Origin: Gloeophyllum trabeum ATCC 11539
Lineage: Eukaryota > Basidiomycota > Agaricomycetes > Gloeophyllales > Gloeophyllaceae
NCBI RefSeq assembly: GCF_000344685.1
Contig: NW_006920420.1
Coordinates: 471,939 to 535,938 of the forward strand
Direction of reading: 5' to 3'
Length of the DNA stretch: 64,000 bases
Positions 24,405 through 34,084 of the stretch are shown here, in pieces. Position numbers and translations under genes: made by a program. Position 1 is the first letter of the stretch. The number at the start of each line of letters is the position of its first letter. The notes under the pieces are model-generated. The model was not told the origin of the DNA. It made no database searches and saw only the letters and a program-made list of their open reading frames with translations.

Positions 24405-24508
24405 GGTTGTAGTCGGGCACGAGTGACTTGCAGAACGCGCGCGAACTTGCGACCAAAACGGCAGGTGCGCGGCCCCCCCTGCCATTCTCCTCCTTCCCCC
24501 CGCCCAGC
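24405..24508. promoter_or_regulatory. 104-bp bidirectional promoter between CYPH and DIM1
   Basis: The two start codons diverge (24404 minus, 24509 plus) with only 104 bp between, so both transcripts must start within it or inside the opposite gene's leader. No TATA box is visible. C-rich tracts occur close to DIM1. Confidence 0.75.
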
Positions 24509-25222
24509 ATGTCCTACTTCCTCCCGCACCTGCCCTCCGGCTGGCACGTCGACGAGGCCATCAAGTCCGAGGAGGACCGCGTCGTCGTCATCCGCTTCGG
24601 CCACGACTGGGACCCGCAGTGCATGGTCATGGACGAGACCCTCTACGCCATCAGCGAGAAGGTGCAGAACTTTGCCGTCATCTACCTCTGCGACATCACC
24701 GAGGTGCCGGATTTCAACAAGGTGCGTGGGGTCAGCGGCGAGCGAGCGAGCGAGCGAAGGCTGATTGGAGGCAGATGTATGAATTGTACGACCCGTGCAC
24801 GGTCATGTTCTTCTACCGGTACGCTCCCTCCTCCATTACGCCCGCCTTCCTTCACCCCCCAGCCCCTCCGCAGGAACAAACACATCATGATCGACCTCGG
24901 CACGGGCAACAACAACAAGATGTGCGTCCCCCCGCTGCTCCCCTCTCCCACCTCACTCACCCCACCCACAGCAACTGGGCGATGGACAACAAACAAGAGG
25001 TGTGTGTGTGTGGCGTGTTCCTGTCTGATGTCACGGAATGCTGATAGGATCTGCGGAACTCACCAGATGATCGACATCATCGAGACCGTCTACCGCGGCG
25101 CGTCCAAGGGGCGCGGCCTCGTCGTCTCGCCCAAAGGTGCGCGTGCATCCATCCACATTCTCACAGACGACGCGAGGTTGATGGCGTGCGTTTCAGACTA
25201 TTCCACGCGGTACCGGTACTAG
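24509..25222 (+). CDS. DIM1: Thioredoxin-like U5 snRNP protein DIM1/DIB1 (TXNL4A)
   Basis: Essential 15-kDa thioredoxin-fold component of the U4/U6.U5 tri-snRNP, contacting PRP6/PRP8 during B-complex activation. Six exons (24509-24721, 24775-24818, 24874-24921, 24972-24999, 25067-25136, 25197-25222) give exactly 142 aa, the length of human TXNL4A. Near-identical blocks: [69 protein letters not shown] and [17 protein letters not shown]. The 28-nt exon 4 is followed by a GT-repeat donor. Intact and very conserved. Confidence 0.97.
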   Translation: MSYFLPHLPSGWHVDEAIKSEEDRVVVIRFGHDWDPQCMVMDETLYAISEKVQNFAVIYLCDITEVPDFNKVRGVSGERASERRLIGGRCMNCTTRARSCSSTGTLPPPLRPPSFTPQPLRRNKHIMIDLGTGNNNKMCVPPLLPSPTSLTPPTATGRWTTNKRCVCVACSCLMSRNADRICGTHQMIDIIETVYRGASKGRGLVVSPKGARASIHILTDDARLMACVSDYSTRYRY

Positions 25223-25294
25223 ATTCCGCCCGGCCGCCCTCCCCATCCCGCTTCGTGCCTGTGTTTTCGCGCTCCTGTACTGCAGCTGCTGTAT

Positions 25295-25321
25295 CCATAC
25301 CATACCATACCATACCATACC
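25295..25321 (+). repeat. CCATA pentanucleotide repeat in the DIM1 3' UTR
   Basis: About five tandem CCATA units lie about 70 bp after the DIM1 stop. It is an ordinary microsatellite and a potential polymorphic marker. Confidence 0.8.
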
Positions 25322-25471
25322 GTCCTACACCTTTCCCGCCTGTTTTCTTCGCTCCTACGCGATAGAGAATGGAATGCATGAAACTGCATAATATACACAT
25401 TATCCTATACAAAACCCAGCGCCGCAGTCCACCCCATACCCCACCTCATACTAGCAAGACCCCAAACCTAC

Positions 25472-26346
25472 CTACTCCCCCTTCGTGATACTCGCGATCC
25501 GCGCCTCGTGCACCCTCGCGCGGAAGTCGAAGAGGACGGGGTAGCCCCAGAGCGTCGCCGCGAGGACGTACAACACCTACACGCAACAATCAGCCTTCCC
25601 GCCGCACACACGCACACACCCGCGTAAGCGAAAACACGCACCCCGACGCCCAGCGGCGTCCGCGCCCGCCGGCACATCCACGCCATCCACGCGCCCTCCA
25701 GGCAGTGCACGGCCGGCACGAACACCCACACCGCGCGCATCGCCCGCGCGCCGAGCCACTCGCGCAGGAGGGCGCCCGGCGTGTGGGGGGCGGCGAGCGT
25801 GGTGTAGACGAGCAGCGCGAGGAGGAGCGTGGGCTGGTAGATCTGGAGGGGGAGGCGGAAGGTCGTTATGGCGGGGGCCTTCGTCTAGGGGGGGGGGCAG
25901 TTAGTATCGGCGTTGGGTGGTGGGCGGGAGGAGGGGAAGGGAAGGGAATAGGGAAGGGAAACAGGGAAACAGGGAGGACGCACCATCCCGAGCGCCGCCT
26001 CCGCGTCCGCCTTCATCGCCAGCAGGCGCGGCTTCACCTCGTCGTACCCCCCCAGCGGCGGGTCGAACGGGACGCGCACCTCCGTCGCCGGCGCGCCCTT
26101 CGCGCGCGCGTACGCGAGGGTCATGCCCTGTGGGGCACGCAGAGTCAGCGTCCCCGGGCAGGCGAGGAAACGCACGCACGCACGCACCTTCGCGTCGATC
26201 CCGCGCATCGCCGCGTCCGCGACGGCGCCCTGCACGCCCGCGTAGTGTTTCACGTACGCGACGAGCGTGTCGGGGTGCCCGCGCATGTACATGCACAGGA
26301 ACGCGGACCGCGCCGCGACGGGGTCTTTAGCTGGGCGGTCGGGCAT
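25472..26346 (-). CDS. DUF2470 domain protein with C-terminal multi-pass (TMEM254/DUF4499-like) membrane region
   Basis: Four exons (26188-26346, 25984-26127, 25642-25884, 25472-25576) splice in frame to 216 aa. Residues 15-100 match the DUF2470 pattern known from haem-utilisation and related proteins: MYMRGHPDTLVAYVKHYAGV, RGIDAKGMTL, then VRVPFDPPLGGYDEVKPRL. Residues 110-200 have about three or four hydrophobic segments (PLQIYQPTLLLALLVYTTL; MRAVWVFVPAVHCLEGAWMA; GVLYVLAATLWGYPVLF), with HCLEG resembling TMEM254-type proteins. The combination occurs in other fungi and suggests an integral membrane protein. The biochemical role is unknown; haem/lipid binding at the ER is a guess. A TATATATG-like box lies about 60 bp upstream of the start on this strand. 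Confidence 0.85.
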
Positions 26347-26403
26347 CGTGTGGCGGTTGGATGTTCGACGTTCAGAGGTGGTACGGGGGGCCCAACGTTC
26401 GAG

Positions 26404-26414
26404 TGTATATATGC
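26404..26414 (-). promoter_or_regulatory. TATA-like box for the DUF2470 gene
   Basis: The minus strand reads GCATATATACA about 60 bp upstream of the ATG at 26346. Confidence 0.5.
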
Positions 26415-26689
26415 CAGAGCGGCCAGTATGTACTCTACGCCGGACGGTCGCAGGCCCCGGACACAGTAATGGTGTACGCGTCCGGACGTCGCTGATTGGG
26501 CGGCGGTGCCGGCCATGGCTTGCGCCCCCGTCCCATTCGTCCTGCATGTACAAACTATTCCCCGCTTACACCGACGCGATCGACAGGCGCAGGTGCAAGC
26601 GTGCAGGCTCTGTCGACCCGCAGCGTTGACGTTGTCTCAGCGCGACGGGGTATGATGCGTTGTCCGTCCCGCTCTGGCGACACGAGCCG

Positions 26690-26830
26690 AGCCGCATTTA
26701 CTTACCAGAATCAGAGAGCCTCGAGGAGAACAGACTGATCGTCTTCCTTGACAACGGCTCGCGTGTCCACAATGGCGCGGCACCGTCACAGCCAGTCTGA
26801 AATATATATACTGCACCAGCATACGCACCT
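26690..26830 (+). repeat. Diverged direct repeat, copy 1
   Basis: It pairs with 27000-27145. Shared landmarks are GAGAACAGAC, CTCTTCC/GTCTTCC, GGCTCGCGTGT, GGCGCGGCACC and a CTGAAATATATATACTG TATA-like element. Confidence 0.6.
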
Positions 26831-26999
26831 CGCCCCCCCAAAGATCTAAGCAGGGGCCAGCATTCAGTGCTGGAGCGAGTCGCTGCATACACCTGGGCCC
26901 GGAAGAGACTAATACTCACATGGGACGGCTGCCCTGCGCGCCCCGCCACGACGAGTCCGGTGGTATCAATATACCCGAAGCACAGAGGACCATGCAGCG

Positions 27000-27145
27000 C
27001 GAGTCTGAACCTAGTCAGCGGGAGAACAGACAGATCCTCTTCCTCGGCTCGCGTGTTCCCGTGTGAGAGGGACAGCGGCGCGGACACCAGCACCATCGCA
27101 GCCCGCCTGAAATACGTGTGCTGTACCGGCAGACACGGCTCCCAG
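27000..27145 (+). repeat. Diverged direct repeat, copy 2
   Basis: It is related to 26690-26830 by eye at roughly two-thirds identity with small gaps. Here the TATA-like element is degraded to CTGAAATACGTGTGCTG. Confidence 0.6.
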
Positions 27146-28058
27146 CTTCCGCCAATCCTCACTCGAGTTCGAGATGACTGCAGCCTGGGCGGCAGCACCC
27201 CTCTGGTATATCGGGGTTGTTGCCGTGCAGATAGCCCGGGGTGCGAGCAGCCAGATCACCGATCGCAGCGCCGCGGTGGAGGAGCGGCATCCGAGTGTGG
27301 CGGTCGCTCGTACTACTGCGGTAGACAAGGCGCCACACGCGGGACTGCGAGTGACTCTGAGGGCTTTCGTCGCGCACATCAGACCCCCCCCCCTCGAAGG
27401 GATACTGCTGGCGAGGAGGCAAGGGTGCCAGGATAGTGTGTGGGGGGCCGGGAAGGAGAAACGCTACGCTCGGCGGCAGGTTGGACTGCGAAGTTGTAAT
27501 CACCGGGACACCTAGCATATGTGCACGCGCTCAATGAACCGAGGCGCACGAAACAATCCGAGGGCGTACATGCGAGCTGTTTGAATGCGTCAGGATACGG
27601 TGAATCGGGAGATTCCTCGAGAGGAGATGGCGTGTGGATGGGGTCTGGATTGGGGACTAGTGGGAGGCCGCTAGGTCCCATGCGCGGCGCGGCGAGGCAG
27701 GACTTGGCTGCAGCAGCACGCCTGCGAAGGTGCGGTCAAAGGGAAGATAAGAAATATGACGTGCCGCGGCAAGTCTGAGAGACGTGGATCGCGAGTGCGG
27801 TGGCTTGGAGCGACGCGAAGAGTTTGCACACAGCGGGGGCGCCGGTGCGCGTGAATAGGCTTGGAACTGGCGCCTCAGCTGGACTGTGGCAGAAAGTCAC
27901 AGCGCCTCGAATATTGTGTGCCACCCTGGGGAAAACAGCACATCTGCAAGATGGAACGACACATCCGATCAGAGTTTGGGGTGAATAAGCTTGAGATACA
28001 GTGCAGATGACAGGATAGAAATAATAAACAGCGAAAATGCGGGGAATGCTACAACGCG

Positions 28059-28609
28059 CTACGCGGACCCTCCGACCTCTGTAAACGAACGCGTCAGCAA
28101 CGATGCCACATAGCGAGACGAGACGAGACGAGACGCACGTTCTACCATCACATCAATCGTGTCTGCACGACGCCCTTTATCAGCGAGATCGACGACTGAG
28201 ACAAGGCGAGCAGACGCACCGTTATCCTCCATCTCTAACGACGCCGGCGTGTCGTCTTCGTTTATCCGGTTACCGTCGTACAAAAATCTACACAGAACAC
28301 GACACCGCCGCGGTCAGCATTCCGAGTCCACGCGCGACACAGCAACTCGGACTCACCGGATACTGCTGACCTCCTTGCCCACTTTCGACGCATACGCCGC
28401 CTGGAGCTTGCTAAGTTTCGTGTTCCGCTTAATTTTGAAGAAGACTTCCTCTCCTGATGATGTTACCACCTACTCCCCCGTTAGCCTCCACACCGAGCCA
28501 CAAGCACTGGCACGGAAGAAGACCGCACCTTAATGTTGATCGGCGCGTTCGCGTCCTCCATCTTGGGGACCGGGTCCTGCGTCGCCTGCTGCTCCTCTTG
28601 GTCGGACAT
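28059..28609 (-). CDS. SMT3: SUMO (ubiquitin-like modifier SMT3)
   Basis: Small ubiquitin-like modifier conjugated to lysines through UBA2-AOS1 and UBC9. Five exons (28529-28609, 28357-28469, 28220-28287, 28139-28162, 28059-28078) give 101 aa with all junctions in frame. The disordered acidic N-terminus (MSDQEEQQATQD) holds no clear consensus sumoylation site. The beta-grasp core shows INIKVV, EEVFFKIKRNTKLSKLQ, SSIRFLYDGNRI, DTPASLEMEDNDTIDVMVEQ. The precursor ends GG-SA, so a ULP protease would remove two residues to expose the di-glycine. The last two exons are tiny (24 and 20 nt) and separated by an intron carrying a CGAGA repeat. Confidence 0.96.
28112..28135 (+). repeat. CGAGA pentamer repeat in SUMO intron 4
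   Basis: About four tandem units of GACGA sit next to the intron donor on the minus strand. Confidence 0.7.
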
Positions 28610-29445
28610 CGCTCGCGTGCGTGCTGGTGGGTGCTCGGAGGGAAGAGGGGTGGAGAAACTTGAGGCGGGCGGGCGAGCAGCCGTTTCGTGTTTTAATCTT
28701 GTTTTGCGAAGTGGCTTCAGCGCAATGATTACGTAATTGTGGTAAACGTCGCTTCTTCACGGACCCCTTCCATTGCCGAGGCGGTCAGATGCGCCCTTGT
28801 CCTCTGCATCCACTTGTTCGTCTGTCTTTCGTCCCTGGTATGAACGGCCAAGGTCAGTATTTGCTCGGATTGTAAAACCTGGCGCAAAAATGTAGCCAGC
28901 GGAGGTATTCCGATGATCAAGTCGTAGACGTCGATGTACGGGTTATCATCGAAATATCTTCGCTTTTACTTGTGCAGGTGCACGCAAAGGATGGTACACT
29001 CAAGGCAAACACCTTGAGAGACATTAAATACAGGTACAAAGTCGAGGTTTAGCCTGCCCTTCATCACTTTGCCAGAGGTAGCGACCATGCCATGCCACTC
29101 GTTTGCTGACAGGCGACATCAGTCTTTCATTCGAGGTACGTGGACCACATAGCCAATATTGGGCTGGATACAGATCCAAGCCGTTGCGCCGTCAGGCCCT
29201 CCCGCTCATAGGATAGGGCGTACACGAAAGCGAGCAGCACCGTTCAGCAGGCATCGTCCAAGCTGGAGGCGTATATGCGATATCGTACAGCTACTGGTAC
29301 ATCAGAGACCCAGACTCGAGAGTAGTATAGATACAGCTGGGAGGTTGCGCCATGCCTGCCCAGGAAACCATCGAATTCCTGCATCCGCCTCTGATCCCTC
29401 TATGGAAAGGCTCTGAGGAATCGACGGTGAGTGCGTCTATCCGAG
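28610..29445. other. SUMO-DUF6533 intergenic region
   Basis: About 840 bp with no recognisable gene: the SUMO promoter side and the 3' flank of the DUF6533 gene. No tRNA or repeat was seen. Confidence 0.5.
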
Positions 29446-31001
29446 CTATCGTGTATCCTCGACTCGCGGTGGTCGCTTGCTTTGCTCGTTCGGGGTGCTG
29501 AAGGAAACCCGGGGCCTCGAAGTATACCTGTCTGTATGCTGCGAGACCAGACAGGGACGTGTTGGTCCCGACTCATGCCTTGGGGACGGCGCAGCGCCAT
29601 CGCTGGTGGGAGACTCGACCGAATCTTCGGCGCTGGTGTAGCGACTGTTTGTTACCGCGGTCGGACTCGTTTGTGTCATCTCGATCGAATCACGTATTGG
29701 CGAAAGGTTCGTCGAGAATCGAGTTTCCGTTGTCTGGACGTCGGTGCCGGATGGTGGATGAGGGCGCAGGTCATACAGATTGAGGACGAGACGGCAGCTC
29801 TGCAAAACGGACAGGGGGTGAACATGAATGCTTTGAACTGCGGTATCGCTGGAGGACGTACTGCGAAGGAGAGGATAGTCATTTGCCACCTGCATGGCTA
29901 GAATTCAGCACTCGCTGTCAATCAAACCCTCCAATGAATACGCACACCAACACCGCAGAGTCTTCGAAGCCACCCAACAACTTACTGATTAGGATGTTCA
30001 GGAAGAGGATCACTTAAGCAGTATATAAGATTCAAAAACCAGCGTGCGATACGTGGTAGCACTTGCCGAACTGCAGCAAGAAGGACCAGCCCCCGTCTCT
30101 AGCCATAGTTAGGAAGATGGGGGTCCGTCCCCAGCCGTCTCTGATCGCTCTGAGGGTAGGATTCAGAGTGAGTGCTAGAAGAATACTCTGCACTCCCAAC
30201 GCTACAGTCCTGCCTTCCTAGCGTGAGCCACAGCGGCCAAAGGTGGGAAGAACGGGCTTACACGAGCCAACTGAAGAACAATAGAGAGTAGTGTGAGGCA
30301 ATGGGAGTGCAGATAACCGTGAACTCCATCCTTGGTATGGCTATTGCAAACATAGGGATGATGGCCAGCAGCTCACTTGCGAAGAGGACCACCAAGCCGC
30401 AGCGGACTTTCCGATTCCGGTTGTATAGCGCATAGACTTTAAGCAGTGTCAGAATCCTGGTATGGATGATCGGCAACAAGCAGACCTCTCATCATGAGCA
30501 TGGCTTCAGTGGTAGAGGTGACGGCTTGTATCGCCAAGCTTTGGAGGGTGAACCAAGCTTGACACACGGGAAGGTTCCCGCCCCAGACCTGGAGGACACC
30601 GATGTAATCAAGAGCGAAGATGCTAGGAGACCATTAGGCTCACTGCACGATACGGACGCGGCGCACTTACATCTGGACAATGACAGTAAAGTATCTCGCG
30701 AATATAAAAAGCCATTTCAATGGGGATCTGGCAGGTTGCCTGGCAAGGGCTCAACCACTGCGAGATTGCTCGGAGAAGAGCGAACGTACGACCAGATGTA
30801 TTCGACCTCCTGGTCAAAGGTGATCACAATATCCCATACAATGAATGTCAAAGAAGCGACTAAAGAAACTGAGCTATCACTCGGAAAGCGTGCAGCGATT
30901 CTAGGCGACTCACCGGCACTGTATTCCACGTTGAGGAGGCCCTGGATTAGGGTGATCAATTCCCCAAGGTCGGTAATGGTGGGGACTCCACTGTCCGACA
31001 T
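29446..31001 (-). CDS. DUF6533-type seven-transmembrane protein
   Basis: Agaricomycete-expanded integral membrane family of unknown function. Pieces in order on the minus strand: MSDSGVPTITDLGEL at the start (31001); ASLTFIVWDIVITFDQEVEYIW, the DUF6533 signature; KWLFIFARYFTVIVQM; WGGNLPVCQAWFTLQSLAIQ; VYALYNRNRKVRCGLVVLF with a following hydrophobic stretch; FLTMARDGGWSFLLQFG; and a hydrophilic tail beginning RLVLNLYDLRPHPPSG, ending at 29446. The order matches other family members (first signature, then YxLYxRN, then LNLR/LNLYDLR before the tail). At least six introns; I did not fix every junction, so a frameshift in the stretch 29900-30250 cannot be excluded. Confidence 0.75.
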
Positions 31002-34000
31002 CTAGCATTAAACCGACTGCACTACCAAGAACTCGAAGATCAAACTGGCAAAGGTACTATGCTAACGAATGGCCACGACGGCTGCACATAGTGGGGGCGT
31101 AAACGCTAGTGAAGCGTCTGCGCCGGAACCGTAGAAACTGGAGTGGGAGAAGGAATTCATGATCGTGCGAGAGCTGCGTATTAGTCCCAGGGGATCTGCA
31201 TGCAGGCCACGCCGAGAGACGTGCCATTTTCGGACACCGTAGAAAATGAGAATAGCGCTTGGCATGGGGCACCCGTGCAGCGCCACGGATGCTGAATCGA
31301 ACGGATCCCGTAAGATCTATCTCTAACCTGTTGTTGTTTATCAGTAAATAGGTGAGCGGTTTCTACTTTAAATTTTCATGACAGGCTTAACGCAGGCACA
31401 CTGGAATTACTCCCGGACGTTTGCAGATTCTGTCATCCACGTTGTACATATCTGTAGGTCCTACAGCCATTTGCAGATCGATGGGCCCACTTTTTGAAAA
31501 TCATTTACAGTCGGACCACGTCGGACAAGCAATTTCAAGTCCCCGAGAGACAGAAATCAGACCATCTGGACTTCTCTACCTTCTTCCGACGTCCCTGGCA
31601 CCCACTCCGACCCACTCCGACTATACGTGGTTTTCTGAATTGGTGGTCTATCGATCTGCAAGCGGCTGTAATTTGTTGGGTAGGTAGCTTTCAGACTGTC
31701 AGCGTCTCGGTTGAGTTGCATTCGTCTCTTCCCCATTGCCGACGAAGGTGCCGATAAACACTTGACAAACCCCTCACGATCCTGGACCCATGCCGCGAAC
31801 TTGGGTTGGAACTCCTACATGAGGCCACGGAAACAGCGAAAGTATATAGCCTTGCGTGGTTTTGCATTCGTGGAGACTTCATGTTCAGCTTCCTGTGGCA
31901 AGCGGTCGTTGACAGATGTGACATGGCAAGGTCTTCTCTTCTCTTTATCGAACATCAGGAATCAGGCTAACTCACGTACGAGTACAACCTGAGGCCTAGA
32001 CTAGGTTCAACTTGAATTCACTCTGGGGGCGTGTAAGCTCTTCTGGAATTGATAAGTAGCACCCGAGCTAATCGATTGTGCTGGACTAGAGCCCACGCAG
32101 CGCTCAAGCAGTGCGGACCTTACCTCTGACGTGATTCAGGCGGGAGGACGTAAAGTACGCAGGCTTCCATTATCCCTCCATACCAGAACTGAAACGGGTG
32201 AAGCATGGCGACCGCAACTGTCAAAGCTTGACGTTGCCGTACACGTCAAGTCGCTGGGCGCAACCGGCGGCACTCAAGCTTGCAAACTTCAAGGTAAGGG
32301 TCCCACAAGATCGTTGCGTAAACGCGGACTTCGATATGACTTCCCGCCGACGTACAGGTAACTTTTCCTGAGATTGACTCGGCAGAAGCGAAGTCTGTGG
32401 ATCTATCGAGCCAGGATCGCTGCGGACTTTGCCTGCACTGGTGGCATTAGCACGTGGTGCACTCAAGACCCAATGGTCTACCTTACCCACCTCCCCCCTT
32501 CTTCCGGCTCGTAAGTCCTCCAGAAAGGTTAAAAGATGATTTCGACACCAGTGAGGCGCTTGAACAGTCGAGGCGTTCGGCACAAGTACGCTGGCATGAC
32601 CTGGAACGGTATGTCTGCCCTGCTCCCTGCGTAAGGATGACACAGAGGTTGCAAATGTTGAGTCCTTGCACGGCGGTACATTTCATAATCATGTAATGCG
32701 CCGCTTGCAAAGCACTTAGCCTATGCTACCGCTCACATCACGTCCCTTGGAGGCACTGCACCAACCTCGGGAGAAAATCCGTAAGCTCGGCGGATCCTAC
32801 GTCTACGTCCACGGCACTGGCTTGAATTGAATTCATAGACTCGTCCCACCGGACGGATCCATGATGTTCGAAGCAAGTGCCCGTCTGAACCCGGGCTTCG
32901 CTGCCTTGCGGTTCCTTCGGCCACTTGCTTTACACAGGGCCAAGGACCCTGCGGGCCAGTAATCGACAGCCTCTTTATCTTCGCTCGTAGTGGGACTCCC
33001 CTACCCGACAACGCCGCTCAGATTCTCTCCCCCCCCCCCCCCGGCGCGCTGGCATCGCGAAGGGCGTCAGATCCTGCCCGGTCGTGTTTTGACACGCCAT
33101 ACGTGGGCGCGGCTGGTCCAACCAGACGAAGTCCAATACAGGACTTCTCCGCCTTTGTCGGCCTCGGGGAGCGGGGCGCCTGCTACCTGCCCTGGACTTG
33201 CCGACCAGCCGGCAGAGCCGGGGTTCTGCTCGGGGAGTATCTGCCCTTGAACGAATATGTCTAGACCACTGCCGTCAAGGGCGCGGAGGCATGGGGATGC
33301 GACGAATCAGACAGGAGGGGGCGTAGGTGGACCCTGACATGAGCTTCAATTGAGATTGCGTACCAGCAGCTCTAGGTCCGTGATCAGCATGAGGTGACTG
33401 CGATGCTGATAACAAGATTTAAGGATGCTTCAATTGGTTAGGGTGGAGTCACAGGTGGCTTGCGTCTTTGGGGCGACGAAGGGATTCGGAGGGATGCGGG
33501 CACTCTGGGACTCGGATATTTTTAATCCACGCAAAGACGGGACCATAAACCATTCACAAGGAATCCGAGAAAATGGGTTGCTGATTTTCATTCCACAGCA
33601 GGAATGGCAACTCTGGAGAAACATACTTGACATGCTACTGTATGTGTGTCAAGTTTAGAAGGGTGCTCGAACCCATGTACCGAATCTGGAAAAGGATTTC
33701 CGGCCCCCCCGGGGTAATAGCACGCAGCTCAGAGATATAGTGCCTACTGATCACGGGCCGGGAGGTCGTAGAACTTCGCGCTATTAGCTACAAGCGCAAT
33801 ACGATAGCAAGTTCTCCGGTGTAATGTATTTTGGGATTCTCGTCCCAGGCAGCCGCAGCTGAACTGAGCCGAAAGTTCATTCAAGTCATGCAGCAAAAAA
33901 CCAACACGTATATATTCGTTAATCCATCTACGATTACCGGTACATACTCTACATAGGACATCCATCTCGTGGGGTCGAAACAAGGTACTATACATTTATT

Positions 34001-34084
34001 AAGTGACCCATAAAATACGGCAAACATCCGACACCAAAAAGGCGACATAGACAGACCACGAACAACCACGCCCGATGCCGGGCC
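31002..34084. other. Gene-poor interval, 3.1 kb
   Basis: No gene family was recognised on either strand. The longest ORFs (32221-32643 minus, 31711-31992 plus, 33425-33658 plus) have no homology I know. A 14-C homopolymer lies at 33029-33042. No terminal inverted repeats were found by eye. It may hold decayed sequence or a non-coding transcript. Confidence 0.45.
33029..33042 (+). repeat. Poly-C tract (14 nt)
   Basis: A homopolymer in the gene-poor interval, flanked by C-rich sequence. Confidence 0.8.

Larger units (their letters stand above)
26415..28058. other. 1.6-kb intergenic interval with a diverged direct duplication
   Basis: No gene was recognised. Two blocks at about 26690-26830 and 27000-27145 are clearly related (shared GAGAACAGAC, GGCTCGCGTGT, GGCGCGGC and CTGAAATA words in the same order). 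The ORFs here have no family resemblance and no splice-consistent continuation. Confidence 0.5.

Noticed and set aside
27170..27520. A 113-codon ORF starting MTAAWAAAPLWYIG
   Set aside because: It begins like a signal peptide but continues with random composition, and antisense ORFs are equally long.
32733..33011. Basic minus-strand ORF resembling peptides translated from ribosomal DNA
   Set aside because: I could not match the nucleotide sequence to any conserved rRNA segment.
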